A stretch of 49,803 nucleotides of DNA from Cytophagales bacterium. Lineage in GTDB: Bacteria > Bacteroidota > Bacteroidia > Cytophagales > Cyclobacteriaceae. Shown here piece after piece: positions 8,810 through 15,515 of the stretch (its first letter is position 1; each line of letters begins with the position of its first letter). The stretch covers positions 1 through 49,803 of the forward strand of contig WGNT01000014.1 in NCBI GenBank assembly GCA_016124425.1. The letters are read 5' to 3'. The notes beneath the pieces were generated by a model. It was given only the letters and a program-made list of their open reading frames with translations. It did not search any database and was not told the origin of the DNA. A program made the position numbers and the translations under genes.

Positions 8810-8840
8810 AATCACCTTAAAAAACCTCATTAGGGTGATT
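8810..8840. promoter_or_regulatory. Inverted repeat in the mntA/pruA divergent intergenic region
   Basis: AATCACC (8810-8816) and GGTGATT (8834-8840) form 7-bp perfect arms around a 17-base spacer. The second arm ends about where the -33 element of the putative pruA promoter would be. It could be an operator, for example for the XRE domain of MntA, or a small hairpin. The assignment is inference. Confidence 0.35.
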
Positions 8841-8863
8841 TAGCCTATGCCATCTATTATTCG

Positions 8864-8871
8864 TATATTTG
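8864..8871 (+). promoter_or_regulatory. Putative -7 element of the pruA promoter
   Basis: TATATTTG matches the Bacteroidota -7 consensus TAnnTTTG and lies 37 bp before the pruA start codon, a normal distance. No convincing TTTG -33 box is visible, so strength cannot be judged. Confidence 0.5.
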
Positions 8872-8908
8872 TATTCTAGTCCAAATGAGAATCTAAACCA
8901 ATTTTACC

Positions 8909-10546
8909 ATGCTCAAAGGTTTTTTTAATGTACCGGACCCCATCAACGAACCCATAAAAAGCTATGCGCCGGCTTCACCGGAACGTGCCAGTCTGCAAGC
9001 GGCATTGGCTGATGCTAGGGGTAGGCAGGTCGATATACCTATGTACATCGGAAGCGAGGAAGTCCGGACCGGCACTACAGTGCCTCTGTCCCCTCCCCAT
9101 GATCACCAACATCTCTTAGGCCATTTTCATGAAGGAGATGCCTCTCATGTGGAACAAGCGATCCATGCGGCACTCGGCGCAAAATTCGCTTGGGAAAATA
9201 TGCAGTGGGAGCAACGGGCAGCAATTTTTTTGAAAGCGGCAGCGCTTATTTCCGGACCTTATCGGGACAAATTGAATGCAGCTACCATGCTCGGACAATC
9301 AAAAAATGCCTTTCAGGCAGAGATTGACTCGGCGTGTGAAATCATAGACTTTCTTAGGTTTAACGTAAAGTACATGACCGAGATCTATTCCCAGCAACCT
9401 CCCAAAAACGATCAGGGCGTTTGGAATCGCCTGGAGCAGCGGCCACTAGAAGGTTTTGTTTTTGCCCTCACCCCGTTTAACTTCACCGCGATAGCCGGTA
9501 ACCTGCCAGCCGCTCCTGCAATGATGGGCAATACGGTTGTCTGGAAGCCAGCATATACACAGATCTATTCTGCCCATGTACTGATGGAGGTTTTCAAAGA
9601 GGCAGGAGTACCGGACGGTGTCATCAATCTGATCTATGTGGACGGTCCCGTAGCCGGGGAGGTGATCTTCAAGCACCGGGATTTTGCCGGAATTCACTTC
9701 ACAGGATCCACCGGGGTTTTCCAAACAATATGGAAAACAATCGGAGAGAATATTCATCGGTATAGAACCTATCCCCGGATTGTAGGAGAGACTGGAGGAA
9801 AGGACTTCGTCATCGCGCATAAAACTGCAGATGCAAAAGCAGTAGCGACAGCATTGGCTAGAGGCGCATTTGAATTTCAAGGACAGAAATGCTCCGCAGC
9901 TTCAAGAGCCTATATTCCCTCCAATCTTTGGGAGGAAGTGAAAACCTATCTCGTGGAAGATTTGGAAAGTATGAAGATGGGCGGTACGGAAGATTTCGGG
10001 AACTTTATTAATGCCGTCATTGACGAAAAAGCTTTTGATAAGATTACGGGATATATTGAGCAGGCCAAATCGGATCCGGGTGTTGAAATCGTTGCTGGAG
10101 GCAGTTTTGACAAGTCGTCAGGCTATTTCATTGCCCCTACGGTATTGTTAGTGCAGGATCCCATGTATAAGACGATGCAGGAGGAGATTTTCGGGCCGGT
10201 TCTGACGATCTACGTCTATCATGCGGAGCATTTTGAAGAAGCCTTGGAACTTGTAGACCAAACCTCTCCCTATGGGCTTACGGGTGCCATATTCTCCCAA
10301 GACCGATACGCCATAGAATTGGCTACCGCCAAACTGCGTCACGCGGCAGGCAACTTCTACGTAAACGACAAACCCACAGGCGCGGTAGTCGGGCAACAGC
10401 CGTTCGGAGGTTCAAGAGCATCCGGGACCAACGACAAAGCCGGGTCCATGATCAACCTGCTTCGATGGGTTTCGCCAAGGACCATTAAGGAGACCTTTGT
10501 CAGCCCTAAAGACTATCGATATCCGTTTTTGGAGGAAGATAAATAA
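8909..10546 (+). CDS. pruA: L-glutamate gamma-semialdehyde (P5C) dehydrogenase
   Basis: A 545-residue aldehyde dehydrogenase that converts 1-pyrroline-5-carboxylate/glutamate semialdehyde to glutamate with NAD, the last step of proline breakdown. The NAD-site stretch is FALTPFNFTAIAGNLP, the catalytic Glu lies in VGETGGKDFV, and the nucleophile is Cys328 in FQGQKCSAAS. The N-terminus (FNVPDPINEPIKSY) and C-terminus (GSMINLLRWVSPRTIKETF) match the monofunctional PruA family of Bacteroidota and eukaryotic ALDH4, not generic ALDHs. No proline dehydrogenase gene is adjacent. The gene appears to be monocistronic, with a hairpin right after the stop. Confidence 0.95.
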   Translation: MLKGFFNVPDPINEPIKSYAPASPERASLQAALADARGRQVDIPMYIGSEEVRTGTTVPLSPPHDHQHLLGHFHEGDASHVEQAIHAALGAKFAWENMQWEQRAAIFLKAAALISGPYRDKLNAATMLGQSKNAFQAEIDSACEIIDFLRFNVKYMTEIYSQQPPKNDQGVWNRLEQRPLEGFVFALTPFNFTAIAGNLPAAPAMMGNTVVWKPAYTQIYSAHVLMEVFKEAGVPDGVINLIYVDGPVAGEVIFKHRDFAGIHFTGSTGVFQTIWKTIGENIHRYRTYPRIVGETGGKDFVIAHKTADAKAVATALARGAFEFQGQKCSAASRAYIPSNLWEEVKTYLVEDLESMKMGGTEDFGNFINAVIDEKAFDKITGYIEQAKSDPGVEIVAGGSFDKSSGYFIAPTVLLVQDPMYKTMQEEIFGPVLTIYVYHAEHFEEALELVDQTSPYGLTGAIFSQDRYAIELATAKLRHAAGNFYVNDKPTGAVVGQQPFGGSRASGTNDKAGSMINLLRWVSPRTIKETFVSPKDYRYPFLEEDK

Positions 10547-10555
10547 ATTAGTAGG

Positions 10556-10582
10556 CCTTTGAGGTTTTTTTAACCTCAAAGG
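10556..10582. terminator. Hairpin between convergent pruA and hydrolase genes
   Basis: Perfect 11-bp arms CCTTTGAGGTT (10556-10566) and AACCTCAAAGG (10572-10582) flank a five-T loop. It lies 9 bp after the pruA stop. No U-run follows on either strand, so it may stabilise 3' ends instead of acting as a classic intrinsic terminator. Confidence 0.5.
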
Positions 10583-10689
10583 TCAATATCCACTCAAAAA
10601 GTAAACTGAGGGTTTCCATAATATAAAACCTCTAGGTAAGGAAGACCTTAAGGATTTAAATCGGAACCGCCAGGATCAAAAAGATACAC

Positions 10690-11304
10690 TCAATAAGATA
10701 AAATATTTCGGTTCACCCATTCAATTTCTTCTTCCCGTATCGTATGATAGGTATCCGGAAAAATCAATGTCTTGACATTAGCACCCATATCCTTTAGAAT
10801 TTCCTCAGAACCTTTTATCCGATGAAGAGGAACATGCATATCCTGTTCGCTTGATCCGATAAATACAGGCGTATCTTCCAACTGACCAGAATAGTCCGTT
10901 GGTTCCAAGCTTTCCCCTATCACCCCCCCGGTAAAGGCGACTATTCCGCCGTATCTTGCCGGATTACGGGCCGTAAACTCAAGCGCAAGACACGCCCCTT
11001 GGGAAAACCCGATAAAGTAAAGCTGCTCGGTGGTCAAACCGGACTTCAAACACCGGGTCACGATGCTTTTTACCTGTTCCAAGGCACTGTCTAAGGCCGG
11101 TTGGTTCTTGTCTCTTGGCGCCAAGAAACTGTATGGATACCAGGAATTACCCGGTGCTTGAGGGGCCAAGAGTGTAAACTGGTCCAGATGCAAATGATCC
11201 GCTAAGGTAACAATCTGTGTTGCGCTAGATCCCCTACCATGGATCATGATCGCCACCTTGTTTGTAGTTTCAAAAGGGACTCCGCGTTCTATTGTATTAG
11301 CCAT
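10690..11304 (-). CDS. Alpha/beta-hydrolase (phospholipase/carboxylesterase family, MhqD-like)
   Basis: A 204-residue cytoplasmic serine hydrolase. The triad is visible: Ser101 in GFSQGA, Asp155 in SSEQDMHVP and His187 in DTYHT. The oxyanion loop is HGRGSSA near residue 22. The family includes Bacillus MhqD, which is paired with a ring-cleaving dioxygenase and induced by quinones. Here too the start overlaps the dioxygenase end by 8 bp, so the two are coupled. The true substrate is unknown, most likely a ring-cleavage product or an ester formed in hydroquinone detoxification. Confidence 0.87.
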   Translation of the reverse strand: MANTIERGVPFETTNKVAIMIHGRGSSATQIVTLADHLHLDQFTLLAPQAPGNSWYPYSFLAPRDKNQPALDSALEQVKSIVTRCLKSGLTTEQLYFIGFSQGACLALEFTARNPARYGGIVAFTGGVIGESLEPTDYSGQLEDTPVFIGSSEQDMHVPLHRIKGSEEILKDMGANVKTLIFPDTYHTIREEEIEWVNRNILSY

Positions 11305-12247
11305 ATTTTTCGGGTTGAAGGGTTATCGGTTGTAGGCGACCGGCGATTTTATCCCGTTGTGCTTCCGCCCAATCGGGGAGTTTGAGACTTTCGCCCAAAT
11401 GATCAATTTCCTCGTCGATGTCAAACCCCGGTTCATCCGTCGCCACTTCGAACAAGATGCCTCCTGGCTCTCTGAAGTAAATGGATGTGAAGTAATTCCG
11501 GTCTTTGACTTCAGTTACCTGCTGTCCATGGTTCCAAAGGATTTGCTGCACCCTTAGCTGAGTCGCTGCATTAGCAGTTCGGAAGGCGATATGGTGAACG
11601 GTTCCCGCACTTTGTACGGAGCGGGTAGGGGGTTGATTTAGGACGATGTCGATGATATCTCCTGGTTTCCCATCAGTGCCGTACCGGTAGCGACCATTTT
11701 CCTCGCCAATGAACATGTAATCCATGGCTTCTGTAAGTAATTTTTCCGTCAGATCTTTAGTTCTCAGGTTCAATGACGCGCTATGGAAGCCACGTATGCT
11801 GTGTACTAATGGAATGTGGCCATACGTCCATCCCCCTCTGGTGTCACCGTCATTTGCCACTAGTTCTATGCCCATTCCGTCATGATCCTCAAAGCGCAGC
11901 ACCTCGTCTCCAAAGCGGGAAATGGGAGTGGAGTGTGTGATTCCCAATCCTTGAAGCCTATCCTTCCAATACGCGAGGGACGATTTTGGAATGGAAAAGG
12001 CGGTGTAGGTGGTTTCCCCTACTCCCTTTTGCCCTTTTCTGGCTCCTTCAAAGGGAAAGAAGGTGAGGATGGTCCCCGGCGCACCAACTTCATCGCCGAA
12101 GTAGAAATGATAGACATCCGGTGAGTCAAAATTGATTGTTTTCTTAACCAAGCGCAATCCAAGGATGCCTGTGTAGAAGTCGATGTTTTGCTGTGGATTA
12201 CTGGCAAGTGCCGTAATGTGGTGAATTCCCGTTATTAGTTTATCCAT
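11297..12247 (-). CDS. Ring-cleaving dioxygenase (VOC family, MhqO-like)
   Basis: A 316-residue protein with tandem vicinal-oxygen-chelate modules. Metal ligands can be placed at the first His pair (ITGIHHITALAS), at the second (AGTVHHIAFRT) and at the Glu of GGILFEVATD, the Fe/Mn-binding facial triad of extradiol-type dioxygenases. Related proteins in Firmicutes (MhqO, MhqE, MhqA) open hydroquinone or catechol rings. It is followed by the hydrolase with an 8-bp overlap and preceded by YceI. A strong hairpin lies in the gap before it. Length is normal. Confidence 0.88.
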   Translation of the reverse strand: MDKLITGIHHITALASNPQQNIDFYTGILGLRLVKKTINFDSPDVYHFYFGDEVGAPGTILTFFPFEGARKGQKGVGETTYTAFSIPKSSLAYWKDRLQGLGITHSTPISRFGDEVLRFEDHDGMGIELVANDGDTRGGWTYGHIPLVHSIRGFHSASLNLRTKDLTEKLLTEAMDYMFIGEENGRYRYGTDGKPGDIIDIVLNQPPTRSVQSAGTVHHIAFRTANAATQLRVQQILWNHGQQVTEVKDRNYFTSIYFREPGGILFEVATDEPGFDIDEEIDHLGESLKLPDWAEAQRDKIAGRLQPITLQPEKYG

Positions 12248-12271
12248 GGCGGTAGGAGGATAGGTGAAATT

Positions 12272-12299
12272 TGGCCCCGGTTCCTTTTACCCGGGGCCA
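12272..12299. other. GC-rich hairpin between yceI-type gene and dioxygenase gene
   Basis: Perfect 9-bp arms TGGCCCCGG (12272-12280) and CCGGGGCCA (12291-12299) around a 10-base loop. It lies in the 60-bp gap between the YceI and dioxygenase genes, with no T-run after it on the minus strand. It is therefore more likely an mRNA-processing or stability element, or an attenuator, than a full terminator. Confidence 0.55.
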
Positions 12300-12307
12300 T
12301 GTAATCC

Positions 12308-12838
12308 TTATTGCTTTACCAATTGAATGCTGGCGATGATTTTCACCTCATCACCAACCACTACGCTACCGGCTTCGGTCACTGCTGACCAAGTAAGGCC
12401 ATACGCTTTTCGGCTTACTTTGCCCTGAATCTCAAATCCTGCCTTGGTGTTTCCGTATGGGTCACCCGCTACACCACCTAATTCTACATCCATCGTTACT
12501 GGAAGCGTTGTTTCGCGCATAGTCAGGTCTCCTTTTAACACGTAGTCGTCTCCCTTTTTTTCCAAAATTCCATTGGCAAATGTCAGCTTTGGATTGGTAG
12601 CTGCATCAAAAAAGTCCGCGGACTTCAAGTGTGCGTCCCTGTCTTTCTGATTGGTATCAATGCTGTCGATATCGGCTGAGAATTCAATCGTTGCACCGTC
12701 GAAGTTGTCCTCGCTTGGGGATGACGCAGATCCTTCAAATGATCTGAAATAACCTGTCACGGTGGAGATTACGAGGTGTTTTACTTTGAAAGATACCTCG
12801 GAGTGGGTAGGGTCGATAATCCATTTTGTCGTACTCAT
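12308..12838 (-). CDS. YceI-family lipid/isoprenoid-binding protein
   Basis: A 176-residue protein of the YceI fold, a lipocalin-like barrel that binds long polyprenyl or quinone-like lipids in characterised members. Diagnostic parts are WIIDPTHSEVSFKVKHLVISTVTGYF at the start, the IDTNQKDRDAHLKSADFF core and the final GDEVKI strand. No signal peptide is visible, so this member should be cytoplasmic. It is the first gene of a set with the dioxygenase and hydrolase. The context suggests binding of quinoid lipids or ubiquinone/menaquinone-like compounds, which is inference. Confidence 0.9.
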   Translation of the reverse strand: MSTTKWIIDPTHSEVSFKVKHLVISTVTGYFRSFEGSASSPSEDNFDGATIEFSADIDSIDTNQKDRDAHLKSADFFDAATNPKLTFANGILEKKGDDYVLKGDLTMRETTLPVTMDVELGGVAGDPYGNTKAGFEIQGKVSRKAYGLTWSAVTEAGSVVVGDEVKIIASIQLVKQ

Positions 12839-12855
12839 AGTTGCTTTTTTAAAAT

Positions 12856-12882
12856 TGTCAATACATTAATTGTTTATACATT
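12856..12882. promoter_or_regulatory. Two tandem copies of a candidate MarR operator before yceI
   Basis: On the minus strand the motif AATGTATNNACA occurs twice, at 12871-12882 (AATGTATAAACA) and 12856-12867 (AATGTATTGACA), 15 bp apart and 18-44 bp before the yceI start. A third copy precedes the marR gene itself. Presence at both promoters of the same locus is what one expects of the MarR operator. Confidence 0.6.
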
Positions 12883-12899
12883 GGTTTAGTTAAATTTTT

Positions 12900-13355
12900 T
12901 TATTCCTCTCTTAGTTTGTCAAGGAGATTGTTGAGGATGTCGACTTCTTCCATAGAGAGCGAAATGATTTCTTTGTTCGATTGGCTGATTGCGTCTTCCA
13001 GTATAGTCAAGAGATCAAGTCCTTTCTCGGTAATTGTCACGTCCACTTGCCTACGGTCTGCTGGACACTCTCTTCTGTCTATCAATGCTTTCAACTTTAG
13101 CTTCTCCACCAGCCTGGAGGCATTGGACATTTTATTGAGCATCCGTTCCTGTATGGAAGAAACCGTGATGGGATCGGGGTGTTTGCCGCGTAATATCCGC
13201 AACACATTATATTGCTCTGGAGATATCTCATAGGGCTTAAACAGCTTATTCTGTCGCGTTACGATGTAACTGTTGGTGTATAGAATGTTCACGACGGCTT
13301 TATTGAACGGATCCTTAAATGATTTTTGCTGAATTGCCTCTTCGAGTCTTCCCAT
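12900..13355 (-). CDS. MarR-family transcriptional regulator
   Basis: A 151-residue winged-helix protein. Residues about 55-110 hold the DNA-binding part: LRILRGKHPDPITVSSIQERML, then SNASRLVEKLKLKALIDRRECPADRRQVDVTITEKG, with the wing Asp-Arg-Arg typical of MarR. The one conserved-looking Cys (Cys in RRECPADRR) sits in the wing and might sense electrophiles. The gene lies upstream of yceI-dioxygenase-hydrolase on the same strand, the same gene company as MhqR with its quinone-response genes. The gap to yceI (61 bp) carries tandem operator-like repeats, so the downstream genes have their own promoter. Confidence 0.88.
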   Translation of the reverse strand: MGRLEEAIQQKSFKDPFNKAVVNILYTNSYIVTRQNKLFKPYEISPEQYNVLRILRGKHPDPITVSSIQERMLNKMSNASRLVEKLKLKALIDRRECPADRRQVDVTITEKGLDLLTILEDAISQSNKEIISLSMEEVDILNNLLDKLREE

Positions 13356-13372
13356 AACTTGTAATTGTATTT

Positions 13373-13384
13373 AATGTATAGACA
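13373..13384. promoter_or_regulatory. Candidate MarR operator upstream of marR
   Basis: AATGTATAGACA lies 18 bp upstream of the marR start codon (marR is on the minus strand, start at 13355). It matches AATGTATNNACA, the motif found twice before yceI, but here it is in the plus orientation, while the yceI copies read on the minus strand. Suggests autoregulation. Confidence 0.55.
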
Positions 13385-13638
13385 TATATCTGAGATAAAA
13401 GGTTTCAATAAGATGAATTATTTTTTGCTTATTTTCACCATCCACTAAATTCTGTTAATTCCTTCGTCAACTAAGGGATCAACAATTATCTGATTTAGAG
13501 AATCTACGCTTATAAAATCTAAAAATTAAGGTTAAATACTAGCGTGTTTTTATATCTTTTCATAAGCCGAACACACAAACGATGACGATAACCAGCAATT
13601 TTAACCATCGTAAATTTAAACTACCATCTCAATTAATG

Positions 13639-13668
13639 TTAATTAGGTTGGTTAACCAGCCTAATTAA
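13639..13668. promoter_or_regulatory. 30-bp near-perfect palindrome upstream of AAA ATPase gene
   Basis: The arms TTAATTAGG (13639-13647) and CCTAATTAA (13660-13668) enclose a nearly symmetric core centred on GGTTAACC. Only one base pair in the 30 bp breaks symmetry (T13648 against G13659). A partial direct repeat, AATTAATGTNAATTA, starts at 13631 and again at 13663. It ends 35 bp before the ATPase start, so operator function for that gene is likely. Confidence 0.6.
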
Positions 13669-13702
13669 TGTAAATTACGCCGTTTAAAATTTGGATTTGT
13701 AT

Positions 13703-14839
13703 ATGGAAATTCCTCGCTATGTTCAGGAGTCAGTAGAAAAGCAACTTGGAAAGCAAAAGGTAGTTCTCCTATATGGGACTAGAAGAAGTGGAAAAACTAC
13801 CATTATTGAAAATATATTCCATAAAAATCAGCAAGAGACCCTGTTTCTATTGGGTGAGGATGCACATGTAGCTGAGCTGCTTAGTCAAAGGTCCGTATCG
13901 AACTACAAGCGAATTGTCGGGGATAAAAAATTAATAATCATTGATGAAGCCCAAGTTGTTCCAAATATTGGAAAAATACTGAAATTGATGATTGACAATT
14001 TAAAAGGGATTTCCATTATTGCAACGGGGAGTAGTAGTTTTGATTTGGTCAATGATGCCGGAGAGCCTTTGGTGGGGAGAAAAAAAGAATATCATCTTTT
14101 CCCTGTTGCGCAATTGGAGTTTGCTAAAATTGAAAATAGAATAGAAACCGCCAACTATTTACCAGAACGATTGATCTATGGCGGTTATCCTGAATTATGG
14201 CACCTCGATAATCTAAAGGAAAAAGAAGAATACCTGGAATCCTTGGTCAGCAGTTATCTGCTTAAGGACCTTCTTGCCCTAATAAATGTCAAAGGAGCTG
14301 ATGTCCTATATAAATTGTTAAAGCTATTAGCTTGGCAAGTTGGGAGTCAGGTCAGTACAGTAGAGTTGGGAAACAGCCTTCATTTGAATAAAGAAACCGT
14401 AGAAAGGTACCTGGATCTGCTTGCCAAGGTATTTATCATTTTCCCTTTAAGCGGGTTCAGCAGGAATCTTCGAAAAGAAGTAACCAAAAGTAAGAAATGG
14501 TATTTTTATGACAACGGAATCCGAAATGCATTGATCCGTAATTTTAGTCCATTAAGTCTTAGAAACGATATTGGGGCATTATGGGAACAGTATATTATCA
14601 CAGAAAGAATGAAATACAACAACGCTGCGGGTAGTTCTATCCAATACTACTTTTGGCGCACCTACGATGGGCAAGAAATAGATTTACTTGAAGTAAACAA
14701 CCATCAAGAAATACAGGCATTTGAATGCAAGTGGAGTCAAAAAAAAGCAAAAGTACCGGCTGCCTATTCCAAAGCGTATCCCGATGCTACTTGGCAGGAA
14801 ATTAATAGATCAAATTATTTGGATTGGATTCAATTTTGA
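13703..14839 (+). CDS. AAA-family ATPase with DUF4143 domain
   Basis: A 378-residue protein. The N-terminal AAA_14 domain has Walker A LYGTRRSGKTT (near residue 24), Walker B KLIIIDEAQ and a sensor stretch IIATGSSSFDL. The C-terminal DUF4143 part includes the winged-helix-like LLAWQVGSQVSTVELGNSL and a nuclease-like tail with YFWRTYDGQEIDLLEV and AFECKWS, which recalls the D-ExK arrangement of restriction-like nucleases. Such proteins are widespread and poorly understood. The ATG at 13703 is preferred over the TTG at 13691. Codon use is more AT-rich than neighbouring genes, consistent with acquisition by transfer. Confidence 0.85.
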   Translation: MEIPRYVQESVEKQLGKQKVVLLYGTRRSGKTTIIENIFHKNQQETLFLLGEDAHVAELLSQRSVSNYKRIVGDKKLIIIDEAQVVPNIGKILKLMIDNLKGISIIATGSSSFDLVNDAGEPLVGRKKEYHLFPVAQLEFAKIENRIETANYLPERLIYGGYPELWHLDNLKEKEEYLESLVSSYLLKDLLALINVKGADVLYKLLKLLAWQVGSQVSTVELGNSLHLNKETVERYLDLLAKVFIIFPLSGFSRNLRKEVTKSKKWYFYDNGIRNALIRNFSPLSLRNDIGALWEQYIITERMKYNNAAGSSIQYYFWRTYDGQEIDLLEVNNHQEIQAFECKWSQKKAKVPAAYSKAYPDATWQEINRSNYLDWIQF

Positions 14840-14918
14840 TTTTTCCTGGCTGTTGAATAATTGGCCTACAAAAAATAGCCTAGTAGTAGCGATCAAATTC
14901 AAGTAATGAAAATGAACG

Positions 14919-15503
14919 TTACTTATTCCACAAGTTCACTATACGGCTAACTCCGAAATCTACGCTGGGATACAAACTACCAATACCATTATGGAGTGTA
15001 ACTGCATAGCCAAATCCAAGATGGCCCCGAATCATTGTTTTGGAACGGCCGCCCATTTGAAATCCAAGATGTACGTTGGACAGCAGGGTGCTTCTTAAAT
15101 CTGTAAAATGCAGATTTCCATAAGGACCACTTACATAGCGAACTCTCCCTCCCCAATAGGCACCACCATTGTTAAAACAGTATTCGCAGGTTTCCATTAC
15201 TTTTTTGCGGTAAAAATAATATTTTGGATTAACGTAAAGAGAAAGGGCCGGATTGGTCAAACTCCAAAAGGGGTTTAATACGTCATCCCTAAGGTCTGTA
15301 TACCCTCCTCCCAATCCAATCCCGGAATCAAGCACCAAGCTTTCTCTCAATACCCATTCCCTGACTAAAAGTACTCCCTGCCCGGTAAGGTCAAGTCTTG
15401 TCTGGTTTTTTAGCAGTTTGTCATCATCGAAATACCTCTGTGAATATCCAGCCTGATAGAGCACTACCCAAAAGATGCTCAGGCAAAAGATCCCCTTTCG
15501 CAT
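14919..15503 (-). CDS. Secreted hypothetical protein, probable small outer-membrane beta-barrel
   Basis: A 194-residue protein with a Sec signal (about residues 1-21, ending AGYSQ). The mature part has alternating polar and aromatic strands and many Gly-Tyr pairs (GIGLGGGYTDLRDD, GGAYWGGRVRYVSG, HLGFGYAVTL, PSVDFGVSRIV), a pattern expected of a small outer-membrane barrel. I do not recognise the family. A Cys pair in METCEYCFNNG is unusual for a barrel loop and could form a disulfide. It lies 12 bp downstream of the FtsX-type permease gene on the same strand, possibly as the last gene of that operon. Confidence 0.65.
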   Translation of the reverse strand: MRKGIFCLSIFWVVLYQAGYSQRYFDDDKLLKNQTRLDLTGQGVLLVREWVLRESLVLDSGIGLGGGYTDLRDDVLNPFWSLTNPALSLYVNPKYYFYRKKVMETCEYCFNNGGAYWGGRVRYVSGPYGNLHFTDLRSTLLSNVHLGFQMGGRSKTMIRGHLGFGYAVTLHNGIGSLYPSVDFGVSRIVNLWNK

Positions 15504-15515
15504 ACGCCAATCCGA

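Larger units (their letters stand above)
13356..13702. other. Divergent intergenic region between marR and the AAA ATPase
   Basis: An AT-rich 347-bp stretch with no gene. It contains the marR-proximal operator copy at 13373-13384 and the 30-bp palindrome at 13639-13668. The middle (about 13390-13630) shows nothing I can assign. Confidence 0.6.
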
